From: Methylotuvimicrobium buryatense 5G
Lineage (GTDB): Bacteria; Pseudomonadota; Gammaproteobacteria; Methylococcales; Methylomonadaceae
Reading direction: 5' to 3'
Assembly (NCBI RefSeq): GCF_000341735.1
Contig: NZ_KB455575.1
Coordinates: 1,884,867-1,948,866, forward strand
Length of the DNA: 64,000 nucleotides
This document shows, one piece after another, positions 7,834-17,693 of this stretch. The notes under the pieces were generated by a model, which saw only the letters and a program-made list of their open reading frames with translations, was not told the DNA's origin and did no database searches. The stretch's first letter is position 1, and each line of letters opens with the position of its first letter. The position numbers and the translations under genes are program-made.

Positions 7834-8712
7834 ATGAAAGTTTTGCATATCGAAAAAATAGATAAGGGCACCAGATCTAAGAACTTTCACAGTTATATGA
7901 AAAATAAACTTTCTCACTTAATACCTAAAATCCGTCGGATTATTTTTCTATTTTTAAAAAAAGGACTTTGGTTAACCCCGAAATTTAACAAAAAAAACCA
8001 AGAGCGAGTCTTTATTGCCGGCATGCAACGCTCCGGCACCAACATGCTTATGGACATAATAGAGAAAAGCTTTGAGACCGATGTTTACCACGAACGCGAT
8101 TCACGCGCATTCGACAATTATCAAATGCGCGATCGACACACGATTCAAAAGTTGATAAATCAATCGCGTGCCCCAAAATTCATCATCAAGGCCCTATGTG
8201 AGCTGCAAGATCTTAAAGAACTCATGGAATACTTTAAGCCGGCAAAAGTTATTTGGATCGTGAGATCTTATGACGACGTCGTGGCATCCATGTTGAAGTC
8301 TTTTCCCAATATGGAAAAACAAGTCATTCGAATCGTACATAAAGGCAGCAAAGAATGGCTTGGACGTGGCATGACCGATAAGACCCGTAATAAACTAAAA
8401 GACTTAATCCACGAAGGCATGGGCGACTCATCCGCCTCTGCGTTACAATGGTACTTTCGCAATATCCTGTTCTTTGATCAACAATTTGATAAAGACCAAC
8501 GAGTTTTATTAATTTCTTACGAAGACTTAGTTACGAAGCCGGAAATTAATATAAAAAAAATATGCCAATTTATAGGGATAGAGTACAGACCGCGAATGAT
8601 ATCCGATGTCTTCGCGCACTCAATTAAACGAAGAACACCGCCCCATATCTCAAACGAAATTAGAGTACTATGCGATCAACTTCAAGAAAAGTTTAAACCC
8701 TTGTATTATTAA
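7834..8712 (+). CDS. Sulfotransferase family protein
   Basis: About 292 aa from the ATG at 7834. A GTG at 7807 and an ATG at 7897 are also possible, and none has a strong ribosome site. FIAGMQRSGTNML near residue 63 is the 5'-phosphosulfate-binding loop (PAPS, xRSGTxL). IWIVRSYDDVVASML near 143 is the 3'-phosphate-binding motif. ISYEDLVTKPE near the C-terminus is typical of the family. It would transfer sulfate from PAPS to a sugar hydroxyl. It lies after the formyltransferase and the CapK remnant. A second sulfotransferase lies at 17694-18632. Confidence 0.82.
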   Translation: MKVLHIEKIDKGTRSKNFHSYMKNKLSHLIPKIRRIIFLFLKKGLWLTPKFNKKNQERVFIAGMQRSGTNMLMDIIEKSFETDVYHERDSRAFDNYQMRDRHTIQKLINQSRAPKFIIKALCELQDLKELMEYFKPAKVIWIVRSYDDVVASMLKSFPNMEKQVIRIVHKGSKEWLGRGMTDKTRNKLKDLIHEGMGDSSASALQWYFRNILFFDQQFDKDQRVLLISYEDLVTKPEINIKKICQFIGIEYRPRMISDVFAHSIKRRTPPHISNEIRVLCDQLQEKFKPLYY

Positions 8713-8751
8713 ATAATCGACCGCAAAATGCCAATCCTGTACAAGCCAGGC

Positions 8752-8898
8752 GTAATTATTCAGTCCCCCGAAAATTATCGTTCCCACGCTCCGGCGTGGG
8801 AACGCCTGAGTACCGCTCCAGCGGTACGAGACGCTAGAGCGTCTCGGTCTTCATTCCCACGCCGGAGCGTAGGAACGATAGGGGGTGTGAATAATTAC
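8752..8898. repeat. Family E element (copy E2)
   Basis: It starts GTAATTATTCAGTCCCCC and ends GGGGGTGTGAATAATTAC, so the ends are a good inverted repeat. It is flanked by perfect 8-bp duplications agccaggc at 8744-8751 and 8899-8906. The 147-bp interior contains two palindromes (cgttcccacgctccggcgtgggaacg and agacgctagagcgtct). It is inserted between the sulfotransferase and the TPR gene. Confidence 0.9.
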
Positions 8899-8959
8899 AG
8901 CCAGGCAGATAATATATATTACAAGATAGATAACTTCATATTAATTATGGGCTTATAAA

Positions 8960-9532
8960 ATGCGCTATTTAAAAAAGATTATTTTTATAATGTTTATGAT
9001 CTTAAGTCTTCCTGTGAATGCAAACTGGAAGTCAGAAATCGATTTTTCGTTAATACCTGAATACTGCAAAGCACGATATAAGGTTGGCGATGAAAGAAGT
9101 ACTGAAATATGGAAAAAACGTCTCGGCAAAGACTTCATTCATATACACCATTATTGCTATGGTCTACATCTGTTCAATGCAGCGGGTCGTAAAATCGAAA
9201 GCAAAGAAAGAAAGCAAACGCTCCAGGCAAGCCTCAACCAAATGATATACACAAAAGAGCACTCCTCACCAAATTTTGCCTTACAACCTAAAATATCATT
9301 CGATATAGGCCGCGTTTACGAAGGTTTGGAAGAGCCAGGAAAGGCGATGAAAGCCTACCAAAACAGCATCAGACTCAACCCCAAAGTTGCCCCCCCTTAT
9401 GCCGCTATAAGCAAATTGTATCTCAAGCAAAACAATAAAAAAGAAGCCGTTGCCATCTTAAAGAAGGGTCTTAAATATAACCCGAATTCGAAAACCTTAA
9501 AAAAACACTTACAAAAACTAACCAAGGAATAA
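8960..9532 (+). CDS. Exported TPR-repeat protein
   Basis: 190 aa. Residues 1-21 form a signal peptide (MRYLKKI basic start, hydrophobic core, cleavage after VNA). The middle has a His/Cys-rich stretch (YCKARYK, FIHIHHYCYGLHLFNAAGRK). TPR units follow near residues 110-185: DIGRVYEGLEEPGKAMKAYQ, then PYAAISKLYLKQNNKKEAVA with KKGLKYNPNS. It is a periplasmic scaffold-type protein. No enzyme activity is suggested. It ends 9 bases before the flippase gene. Confidence 0.75.
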   Translation: MRYLKKIIFIMFMILSLPVNANWKSEIDFSLIPEYCKARYKVGDERSTEIWKKRLGKDFIHIHHYCYGLHLFNAAGRKIESKERKQTLQASLNQMIYTKEHSSPNFALQPKISFDIGRVYEGLEEPGKAMKAYQNSIRLNPKVAPPYAAISKLYLKQNNKKEAVAILKKGLKYNPNSKTLKKHLQKLTKE

Positions 9533-9541
9533 CAAAAAACT

Positions 9542-11017
9542 ATGCAACTTGGCACATCCATCAGAAGCGGGACGCTTTGGCTATTTACCGGCAATGTTAG
9601 TCAACGGGCATTAGAGTTTTTTTTTGGTATCATTTTAGCGCGATTATTGGTACCGGCGGATTTCGGTCTACTGGTAATGACGCAAGTATTCACCGGCTTT
9701 GCCGGTTTCATTGCCGGCGGGGGCATGGGCCAGGCCTTGATTCAATCCAAAGATATTTCCGCCAGACATTATCGGGTTGTATTCACGTTACAATTACTCA
9801 TTTGCAGCATTATTTATGGAGTTTTTTATTACTCATCACCCTATATTGCAAGATTTCTGGATAACCCGATATATACCGACTTACTGCGCGTATCTACACT
9901 CAATTTTTTAATAAGACCGTTCGTCAACATTTCCCGCGCCAAATTAAGCCGCGACATGCGATTTAAATCGATCGCCATTATCAGCTTACTCACCTTGATC
10001 GTATCGAGCACGTCTAGCATTTTTCTGGCAACGCAGGAACTCGGCGTCTGGAGCTTGATCTATGGCGGATTGATCGGCTCTTTTCTATCGGCGCTGCTTT
10101 TCATAATTCACAGCCGAACCGTCCCTTATTTCGCTTACGATAAGAGACTTGCCAAGCAACTAGGCGGCTACGGCATCAAATTGACAATCAACGACATCAT
10201 AGAATATTTAAGGCGAGAAACGCCTAACTTCATGATAGGAAAAATGCTCGACTCTACTATGCTCGGGCTATTCAATAAAGGCGTCAGCACTAGCGCAATT
10301 CCATTACAGACTATTGCAGGATCGGCCTATCAAACGGTATTCCGAGCGCTTTCTTCGACCCAAGATAATATCGACAAGAGTAAATATATTTACTTACGCA
10401 CGGTTACGCTAGTTACGGTTTACACTTTTCCTTTTTACATCGCTTTAATTTGGCTTTCCGAACCCTTTATAATGACTGTCTATGGACCAAAATGGCAACT
10501 AGCGGCAATCCCATTACAAATATTCAGCATTTCTCGATTATTCAGCTGCTTAATGAATACTGCTGGCGCAGTATTGGCAGCTCACAACCATTTAGGAGTC
10601 GAAATAATACTACAATCGTTAGCGCTTGTGTTAACGGCAATAGGATGCTGGTATGGTATTCAATATAACAATTTATTTTATGTCTCTCTTGGTATTATTC
10701 CTGCGATACTATTTTTATCGTTTACCATGTCTTTTTTTGCTGCTCGTTATATAAAAGCGACTTTTAAAGAATTTCTCACTGCCTTAGATCCGGCCATTCA
10801 GCTTAACTTACTATTAGCCACCACACTAGCTATAGGCGATTATTTTCTAACCTTGTACAATGTCGAATCTAATTCAAAAAAGTATCTCATAATCCAATCA
10901 AGTGCGGGCGGAATAACTTATGCGCTATTGTTTCTCTATTGGCCAATTAAACAACTAAAAAGCGAATCGGCGCGCTGGAAAAAACTTTTAAAAATTCCGA
11001 CTGCAAATGCAGCATAA
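9542..11017 (+). CDS. Wzx-like polysaccharide flippase (MOP superfamily)
   Basis: 491 aa with about 12-14 predicted membrane segments spread over the whole length. The start MQLGTSIRSGTLWLFTGNVSQ and the following LARLLVPADFGLLVMTQ are characteristic of the lipopolysaccharide/teichuronic-acid flippase branch of the oligosaccharidyl-lipid flippases (RfbX/TuaB type). It would move lipid-linked repeat units across the inner membrane for the locus's glycosyltransferases. No anomalies in length. Confidence 0.85.
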   Translation: MQLGTSIRSGTLWLFTGNVSQRALEFFFGIILARLLVPADFGLLVMTQVFTGFAGFIAGGGMGQALIQSKDISARHYRVVFTLQLLICSIIYGVFYYSSPYIARFLDNPIYTDLLRVSTLNFLIRPFVNISRAKLSRDMRFKSIAIISLLTLIVSSTSSIFLATQELGVWSLIYGGLIGSFLSALLFIIHSRTVPYFAYDKRLAKQLGGYGIKLTINDIIEYLRRETPNFMIGKMLDSTMLGLFNKGVSTSAIPLQTIAGSAYQTVFRALSSTQDNIDKSKYIYLRTVTLVTVYTFPFYIALIWLSEPFIMTVYGPKWQLAAIPLQIFSISRLFSCLMNTAGAVLAAHNHLGVEIILQSLALVLTAIGCWYGIQYNNLFYVSLGIIPAILFLSFTMSFFAARYIKATFKEFLTALDPAIQLNLLLATTLAIGDYFLTLYNVESNSKKYLIIQSSAGGITYALLFLYWPIKQLKSESARWKKLLKIPTANAA

Positions 11018-11035
11018 AACAACTTATTAACTTGT

Positions 11036-12862
11036 ATGTCATCCTTACTATTATCTACAAGCTGCAACAATCAAATAAATCCGGCGAAGATTGCCCAGCA
11101 ACTGAAATTCGCGGCAAATAGTTGGAGCCAGGAATTTAGTATAAATAATCTCGTTGCGGTTTGTACGCGGGTCGACGATCGAAAACTATGGGCGTCCTAT
11201 CATGATGTCACGACTAATACCTTAATTTTACTTGGCGGTCGCGTTGCATTTGAGCCCGAAGAATGGGCCAAACTCGGAAAGAATAATGAATACGAAGCCA
11301 TGGTCGCTCATGAAATTTTATCGCGCTACCAAAACTTGGGCATATCCGCATTGACAGAACTCAATGGCGGATATTGCGTAATTATTTATGAAGCAAACAA
11401 AGCCCAGCTTACTTTATGCACCGATCGACTCGGCATCTATCCTATATACGGTTACGGAATAGACAATCCTGACAAATTCATTCTTTGTACACACCCGGAC
11501 GCACTCGCACAAAACCTTAACAGCTGGACGCCCGATTTTGTTACGATGGCCGAATTGTTGCGAACCAGCCAAGGGGTTCACCCATACACTTTTTATCAGG
11601 AAATTAAAGAATTGGATTCAGGGTCTTTATATACCTGGAATCTCAAAAACAAACACTTCAATCATCAACGGTACTGGACTCCCGAACCGCAGCCCTTACC
11701 AAAATCACAACTGACTGAACTCACCCTCGAACTCGCCGAGGGATTAAGTAAAGCCGTCGAACGAAGAACTCAGCCGATTTTAGGCAAGGTCGGCGTGTTC
11801 TTGAGCGGCGGGACCGACTCCCGCATACCGCTATTTGCCGCATCCAATCGTAACGGCTTAACAGGCATTACATTTTATGATGGAGACAATCGGGAACTGG
11901 CAGTGGCCAAATCGTTAGCCAACCGCGCACAAGCGGAGCATTTGTTGATACAAAGAGACCTCGACTATTATCCGAGAGTCGCCAGTGAGGTAATGCGGAT
12001 AGCCGGCGGAATGTGGAATTTTACCGACGGTCATTATCATGGAGGTCTCGACGAAATCAATAAAATGCAATTCGGTTCGATTATTTCAGGTTGTTATGCT
12101 GACTGCCTGTTCAAAGGGCTGTTATTAAACAAAAAATGGTACACGTTGTTTGGTAAAAGATTGCCTTACGTAACTCGTGGAAAATTCGATTTTAAATATT
12201 ATTTATGGCACAGACCGGTTGCAGAACAATGGCATAAAAAAGTCGATGAAAGACTCAGCGAGCTATACCAAAATGTTACAACTCCCCCGAAAAATGATTT
12301 CGATTTGATGACAATAGAGCACCTGAGATTAAATCCTGTATCTCGAATAGGTAGTTTTGCAGCACGTAGCTTATGTCATCGAACATTACCGTGGGATCCA
12401 TTTTTTACCGACAAAAATTTATTAAACCTATACTTAAAAATACCTATTTCACTCAAACTCAACGGAAAATTGTATAATGAAGCCGTTGCACATTTATGTA
12501 AGCAAGCGAATGATATTCCAAACGGCAATACCGGGATAGCGATTAATAGTTCTTCACTAGCCAAAATCAATGCGACAATTTTGAAACCATGGATTTTGGA
12601 AAAACTAGGAAATTCTCAGAAACAAGCTGTTATCCCTCCTTATGCAAGTCACAATCTTTGGCCGAACTGGTCATACGTAATAAGCCACTCCCCAGTCATT
12701 CAAAATCTATGGCTTTCGATGGAAAAAGAAACGATTGACTTAATCACTGAATTGCTAGGATGGAATCCATGGATAAAAACTACACAGGAATGGGGGGAAA
12801 GTGATCCCGAATTCTTTACACGAATCCTATCTCTTAGCTTATGGCACAAGCAAATACGATGA
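11036..12862 (+). CDS. Asparagine-synthase-like amidotransferase without the catalytic Cys
   Basis: 608 aa. The N-terminal part resembles a class II glutamine amidotransferase (LTELNGGYCVIIYEANKAQL, then CTDRLGIYPIYGYG). However, the protein begins MSSLLLSTSC with no Cys at position 2, the nucleophile of AsnB-type glutaminases. The C-terminal synthetase domain is intact at the PP-loop VFLSGGTDSRIP (257-262 = SGGTDS). It may form an adenylate and use ammonia or another amine, as beta-lactam synthetases do. Its substrate in the polysaccharide locus is unknown. It starts 18 bases after the flippase stop. Confidence 0.8.
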   Translation: MSSLLLSTSCNNQINPAKIAQQLKFAANSWSQEFSINNLVAVCTRVDDRKLWASYHDVTTNTLILLGGRVAFEPEEWAKLGKNNEYEAMVAHEILSRYQNLGISALTELNGGYCVIIYEANKAQLTLCTDRLGIYPIYGYGIDNPDKFILCTHPDALAQNLNSWTPDFVTMAELLRTSQGVHPYTFYQEIKELDSGSLYTWNLKNKHFNHQRYWTPEPQPLPKSQLTELTLELAEGLSKAVERRTQPILGKVGVFLSGGTDSRIPLFAASNRNGLTGITFYDGDNRELAVAKSLANRAQAEHLLIQRDLDYYPRVASEVMRIAGGMWNFTDGHYHGGLDEINKMQFGSIISGCYADCLFKGLLLNKKWYTLFGKRLPYVTRGKFDFKYYLWHRPVAEQWHKKVDERLSELYQNVTTPPKNDFDLMTIEHLRLNPVSRIGSFAARSLCHRTLPWDPFFTDKNLLNLYLKIPISLKLNGKLYNEAVAHLCKQANDIPNGNTGIAINSSSLAKINATILKPWILEKLGNSQKQAVIPPYASHNLWPNWSYVISHSPVIQNLWLSMEKETIDLITELLGWNPWIKTTQEWGESDPEFFTRILSLSLWHKQIR

Positions 12863-12948
12863 TTAAAACGACAGGAATATAAAATTAATAAATATTTATA
12901 AAATCACTAAATAAAATTATTTCATATAATAAAAAATTATACTCAAAA

Positions 12949-13740
12949 ATGATAAAAAATTTAATTAGATATTTGGCAAATTTATCCACCATATTAAAAA
13001 AAATTTACACATTACACCGGTTTAGTGTTTTTTTAGATGAATCAACCCCGAGAGAACTGCATAAAAGCTTGTTGGCCTGGCGTTTATTCAAAAGAGAATA
13101 CGGTTATTTACGTTCTTTAAAAGAAAATCAATGTGTCGATGGCAATGGCAACCCGATTCCTTGGTATACCTATCCAGCGATAGAACAATTACGTTTATGG
13201 GATTTTTCTGATTGTGACGTATTGGAATACGGCTGTGGAAATTCAACAAAATGGTGGGCTGCTCGATCTAAATCAGTAACCAGTATTGAAAACTCTAAAT
13301 TATGGTATGAAATAGTCTCACAAAATAAACCGAATAATTGTCAAATTATACTTTCAGAAATTGATAATGACAACGTCATGCCTGATCAAGTTGAAAAATA
13401 CATTAATGTTATCGATCAACTTAACCAATATGATGTTATTGTTATTGATGGATTCAGCAAACTCAGCACTCGAAAAAAATGCACTGAAAAAGCATTGTCA
13501 CATCTCAAACCCGATGGCTTATTGATCGTCGATAATTCGGACTGGTTGCCTGAAACGTGCCAAATATTAAGAGATGCTGGCTTTTTTGAAATTGACTTTT
13601 CTGGATTAAGCCCACTCAATGCCCATGCTGAAACAACGTCTTTATTTTTTAAAAGTGATTTCAAAATTCGCCCTATTGCTGATCATCATCCAGGTTATGC
13701 AACTGGAGGTCTTAAATTAAATTATGATCTTGAAACCTAA
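12949..13740 (+). CDS. SAM-dependent methyltransferase-like protein
   Basis: 263 aa. The class I Rossmann core is visible: VLEYGCGNSTKWWA near residue 90 (motif I), VTSIENSKLWYEIV (the acidic residue at the end of strand 2), YDVIVIDGFS, and HLKPDGLLIVDNSDW (motif III region). The GCGNST variant with the WY..V pattern is common in FkbM/O-methyltransferase-like proteins of glycan loci. The substrate is unknown. The upstream 86 bases are very AT-rich (tttcatataataaaaaattatactc) and could carry a promoter. Confidence 0.7.
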   Translation: MIKNLIRYLANLSTILKKIYTLHRFSVFLDESTPRELHKSLLAWRLFKREYGYLRSLKENQCVDGNGNPIPWYTYPAIEQLRLWDFSDCDVLEYGCGNSTKWWAARSKSVTSIENSKLWYEIVSQNKPNNCQIILSEIDNDNVMPDQVEKYINVIDQLNQYDVIVIDGFSKLSTRKKCTEKALSHLKPDGLLIVDNSDWLPETCQILRDAGFFEIDFSGLSPLNAHAETTSLFFKSDFKIRPIADHHPGYATGGLKLNYDLET

Positions 13741-13805
13741 TTGGATTTTTAGATATATGGCAACAGCGCATTTTAAAATGGTCTAAAAAACAAAACAGTG
13801 TAAAG

Positions 13806-14573
13806 ATGACGTCTACCAATCAATCTATCGTTTTGATGTACCACGGAACGCCCACCGCGAACCCTATAACAAACTATTCGCTACAAGCCTGTCTGTTTCA
13901 ACGCCAATTGGCTTATTTAGATAAAAACGGTTGGCATTTTGCGAAAATCAGCGATCTGTTAGAAGACAAAGCGTTACCCTCCTCATCTGTCACGCTGACT
14001 TTCGACGACGGCTACGCCGACAACTTCGAAAATGCGTTTCTGCCATTAGTTGAAAACGGGATGAAAGCCACCTGGTTTATCACCACGGATTGTATCGGCA
14101 AACATGCGCAATGGATGAGACCGCCTTCTGAGCAAACAAAAATGCTCTCTGCCGATCAAATACAAGAAATGTCGAATGCCGGCATGGAAATCGGTTCGCA
14201 TACCTGTTCCCATCCCGATTTATCTCAATTGCCTTTTAAGCAACAATTAGACGAACTCACCCGATCCAAACAGATACTGGAAGATATAGTGCAAAAACCC
14301 GTTACCGGGTTTGCCTATCCTTTTGGCCGATATAACGAAGATACACTCCAGGCCGTCCAGGCAGCCGGTTATCAATGGGCTTGTAGCACTCGCTCCGGCT
14401 GGTTTAAAAAAGATGATAATCCGTTGCTGATTCGACGTGTCACTGTTTTTTCTGGCGATACTTCAAGCGTTTTAGCGCGCAAATTAAACTTTGCAGACAA
14501 TGATGTCAGTTTGAAAAAACTGGCTAACTACTATCTGAAACGCCTTAAAACAAAACTGACCCCTCAACCTTGA
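13806..14573 (+). CDS. NodB-type polysaccharide deacetylase
   Basis: 255 aa with no signal peptide. The family motifs are complete: VTLTFDDGYADNF (motif 1, the two Asp), IGSHTCSHPDL (motif 2, metal-binding H-x3-H), FAYPFGRY (motif 3), and SGWFKK with RRVTVFSG toward the C-terminus. It belongs to carbohydrate esterase family 4 and would remove acetyl groups from an N-acetylated sugar. The absence of a leader suggests action on the lipid-linked precursor in the cytoplasm. Confidence 0.88.
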   Translation: MTSTNQSIVLMYHGTPTANPITNYSLQACLFQRQLAYLDKNGWHFAKISDLLEDKALPSSSVTLTFDDGYADNFENAFLPLVENGMKATWFITTDCIGKHAQWMRPPSEQTKMLSADQIQEMSNAGMEIGSHTCSHPDLSQLPFKQQLDELTRSKQILEDIVQKPVTGFAYPFGRYNEDTLQAVQAAGYQWACSTRSGWFKKDDNPLLIRRVTVFSGDTSSVLARKLNFADNDVSLKKLANYYLKRLKTKLTPQP

Positions 14574-14658
14574 CGCAAAAGAAAACCGCCGATCGACCTG
14601 ACAAATTCACCCACATGGACCATAATGGAATGGTTAATTGACCAGTCACCCCAAAACC

Positions 14659-15609
14659 ATGTCGCAAAGCCCACATATCTCAATCATCATGCCTTGCTAC
14701 AATGCCGAAAAATGCATAGAAACAAGCATTGACAGCGTTTACCGGCAAACCTTTAAGGATTTCGAATTGATTGTCGTCAATGACGGTTCGACCGACGATT
14801 CGTTAGCGATACTGAAAAAGCTTGCCGATAGGTATTCAGGATTGCGTGTCATCGATCAACCGAATAAGGGGCCGGGGCCAGCTAGAAACCACGGCATCAA
14901 AGATGCCAAGGGGCGATTTATCGCCTTTCTCGATTCGGACGACAGCTGGCACCCCGACTGCCTGTCCAAACTTCATCGAGCCTTACAAAACAATAAAGAT
15001 GCATCGATTGCCTATTGCGGTTGGCAGAACATTGGATTAGAACCCAATCGCTGTAAACCTTTCATACCACCCGACTACGAGAAGCCGGACAAAATCGAGA
15101 CGCTGTTACGCGGTTGCCGTTGGCCGATTCACGGCGCGTTGACTCGTAAATCGGCGATCGATGCTGCCCGTGGATTCGACGAACAATGGACGTCATGCAT
15201 GGATTACGATTTGTGGCTCAGAATCGCCTCTTTCAACAAAATCGTCCTAGTTCCGGAAGTCTTGGCTTACTATCACCACCATGACGGCGAACAAATTACC
15301 AAAAACCGTTTACGGATTGCATTGAATCACTGGCGCATTCAGCTTAAATACCTGGAATCACATCCCGAAATTGCCGAAAGTTTCGGAAAGGATAAACTTA
15401 AAGAAATAACTAACGGCGAATTACTGCACAAAGCTTATGTATCCTATTGGAAAGGAGACTTGGCGACTTCGCACCATCTCTTTCGAAAACTGTTTCTGAT
15501 GGGCCACTTTAAAACAAAAGACATAAAATATTTATTACCGTCAATCCTACCGTTTTCTCTGTATCGAAAACTGATTACTCAATTACGGCACGAACCGCAT
15601 GCAGAATAA
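14659..15609 (+). CDS. GT2 family glycosyltransferase
   Basis: 316 aa from the ATG at 14659, preferred over a TTG at 14638. The GT-A fold motifs are visible: ISIIMPCYNAEKCIETSIDS near the start, ELIVVNDGSTDDSL, GPGPARNHGI, and the DxD-type FIAFLDSDDSW near 95. It is probably a soluble inverting transferase that adds one sugar of the repeat unit. It overlaps the next GT2 by 11 bases, indicating co-translation. Confidence 0.87.
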   Translation: MSQSPHISIIMPCYNAEKCIETSIDSVYRQTFKDFELIVVNDGSTDDSLAILKKLADRYSGLRVIDQPNKGPGPARNHGIKDAKGRFIAFLDSDDSWHPDCLSKLHRALQNNKDASIAYCGWQNIGLEPNRCKPFIPPDYEKPDKIETLLRGCRWPIHGALTRKSAIDAARGFDEQWTSCMDYDLWLRIASFNKIVLVPEVLAYYHHHDGEQITKNRLRIALNHWRIQLKYLESHPEIAESFGKDKLKEITNGELLHKAYVSYWKGDLATSHHLFRKLFLMGHFKTKDIKYLLPSILPFSLYRKLITQLRHEPHAE

Positions 15610-16540
15610 ACGAATAACCCTGGCTTTTTGTACTTTCAACCGTGCCGAAAGGCTCGACAAATTAGTCGTCGCAATTCGACAGCAAAGCGCTTCGCTGCCT
15701 TTTGAAATATTAGCGATAAACAACAATAGCTCGGATAACACCCTGGAAGAACTTGAGCGTTTAGCACACCTGCCCGGCCCTCATCTGCGTTTTGTTACCG
15801 AACACGTTCAGGGAATCGTTGCCGCCCGAAATCGAGCCATTGAAGAGTCATTGAATTCAGACATCATGATTTTTATCGATGATGACGAAATCCCACAGCC
15901 TGGACTCATCGAATCAGCGGTCAATAGTATTTTGAACGATGGCGCCGAATGCGTTGGAGGCCGTGTCGAGATGGATTTTTCTACCCATAAAAGACCCTCC
16001 TGGCTTACCGACGATTTATTAGGTTTTCTAGCGGCTATTGACTATGGCAACCAATCTTTTCAGATCAAATATGACACAACGCCTATCTGGACTGCAAATA
16101 TCGCCTATGATATGAGGATATTCAGGGCAAATCCTGATTTAAGATTCGATCATCGTTACGACCGAAAAGGAAAAATCGGCGGAGGTGAAGATGCCGCCAT
16201 GTTTAGAAGTTGGCTAAAACAAAATCGTCGCATTTTCTATAATCCGGATATGTGTGTACTCCATGATGTCGAGCCGTGGCGACTTAAACGCTCTTATTTT
16301 ATTAAGCTGCACTATCGTTCCGGCTTGAGAAGAGCCTTGAATGAACTCCCGGATTATCCACGAACTTTTTTAGGCATTCCACCTTTTATGGTCGGACAAT
16401 TAATGAAACATTGTCTTAAAACTGTCTCTATGTTTTTGACCGGGAATTCAGGCGTACTTCGACAAGCAATGAACGCGTCTCACGCATTTGGCATGATTGT
16501 CGGTTACAGAAAAAGAAAAAGCTTGATTTGCACAAGTTAA
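15599..16540 (+). CDS. GT2 family glycosyltransferase
   Basis: 313 aa. The start MQNKRITLAFCTFNRAERLD and the motifs LAINNNSSDNTLEEL, GIVAARNRAIEES and IMIFIDDDEIPQ (the DxD equivalent) define a GT-A transferase. The later GGGEDAAMFRSWL motif carries the acidic catalytic-base region. It overlaps the upstream GT2. A 194-base gap follows in which I see no gene. Confidence 0.87.
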   Translation: MQNKRITLAFCTFNRAERLDKLVVAIRQQSASLPFEILAINNNSSDNTLEELERLAHLPGPHLRFVTEHVQGIVAARNRAIEESLNSDIMIFIDDDEIPQPGLIESAVNSILNDGAECVGGRVEMDFSTHKRPSWLTDDLLGFLAAIDYGNQSFQIKYDTTPIWTANIAYDMRIFRANPDLRFDHRYDRKGKIGGGEDAAMFRSWLKQNRRIFYNPDMCVLHDVEPWRLKRSYFIKLHYRSGLRRALNELPDYPRTFLGIPPFMVGQLMKHCLKTVSMFLTGNSGVLRQAMNASHAFGMIVGYRKRKSLICTS

Positions 16541-16733
16541 GGTTATTATTCGATTACCGTCGATTTTTTATAGAAAAAAAGATGAAGCCTACTATTGTTA
16601 TTTGCACTCAATCGAAGCGAAATAGTGTTCAATGTCATTCAGTTGATCCAAAAACTTTTTATTGCCATTCAAAAATATAGCCTATTTCGAGTGGAAAATT
16701 TTTAATTCCTCATAAAAAATTAATCAATATAAA

Positions 16734-17687
16734 ATGCCTAATGAACTTGAAAAATCGATAGAGGTTATCATTTGTACTCATAATAGATTTCAGTTACTTC
16801 AACGAACTATTGATTTCATTAACAACACGAAAAAACCGAATAATTTCAGCGTTTCACTATTTGTTGTTGCAAACGCTTGCACGGATAACACACATCAGTT
16901 TTTAGAACTCTACAAGCACAAGAACGACCCTAATAGCTTTCCTCTAAGGTGGGTTGAAGTGCCGAAACCGGGAAAATCCAATGCTTTAAATCATGCGCTT
17001 CCGCTTCTAAAAAGCAACATCATAGCCATGATCGACGATGACCATCGCGTCGATGACAATTATTTTTTGGCTATTGAAACGGCTTTACAAAATCACCCTG
17101 ACGCCGATTTTTTTTGCGGAAAAATTCTCCCTGACTGGGACGGCTCAGAACCTGAGTGGGTCCATGACCAAGGGAAATACCGTATTTATCCGCTACCGGT
17201 ACCTCGTTTTGATTTAGGCGAGCAAAGCATTTTAGTAACCCGTGATATAGCGGTACCAGGCGGCGGCAATTTGGTGATAAAAAAACCGTTATTTGCACAG
17301 GTTGGCAATTTTTCGAACGAATTCGGACCAATTGGTCATAATTTGGGCGGAGCCGAAGATATCGAGTGGGTCTTACGCGCATTTCAAACGGGAGCGCGAC
17401 TCGTCTACTTGCCCGATCTGATTCAATATCATTACGTCGACACGGCAAGACTTACCTTACTCTATCTGGTAAAAAAAGCGTATGAGCGAAGTGCTTCCAC
17501 AGTCCGCTTGGATGAAAAGGCACAAAATTTTACGGGCCTTTTTCCGCTTTATTTAATTAGAAAAATCATGACTTATCTTGGGCATGCTCTCTTCAATGTG
17601 AACCGCGCCAAACGTCGCTTTTTTTTAGTGCGCTTCGCGGCCGCATTGGGTGAAATTAAAGGTTTTCTTATGGCAAAAAAGAGATAA
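16734..17687 (+). CDS. GT2 family glycosyltransferase
   Basis: 317 aa. Motifs: VIICTHNRFQLLQRTI, VVANACTDNT, KPGKSNALNHAL, IAMIDDDHRVDD (DxD), and GGAEDIEWVLRA as the catalytic-base region. Similar in organisation to the preceding gene (about one third apparent identity by eye), so the two may be old duplicates. It ends 6 bases before the sulfotransferase gene. Confidence 0.87.
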   Translation: MPNELEKSIEVIICTHNRFQLLQRTIDFINNTKKPNNFSVSLFVVANACTDNTHQFLELYKHKNDPNSFPLRWVEVPKPGKSNALNHALPLLKSNIIAMIDDDHRVDDNYFLAIETALQNHPDADFFCGKILPDWDGSEPEWVHDQGKYRIYPLPVPRFDLGEQSILVTRDIAVPGGGNLVIKKPLFAQVGNFSNEFGPIGHNLGGAEDIEWVLRAFQTGARLVYLPDLIQYHYVDTARLTLLYLVKKAYERSASTVRLDEKAQNFTGLFPLYLIRKIMTYLGHALFNVNRAKRRFFLVRFAAALGEIKGFLMAKKR

Positions 17688-17693
17688 CGCATC

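Noticed and set aside
8728-8958. A 76-codon frame between the sulfotransferase and TPR genes
   Set aside because: It is almost entirely family E repeat sequence (8752-8898) and has no ribosome site.
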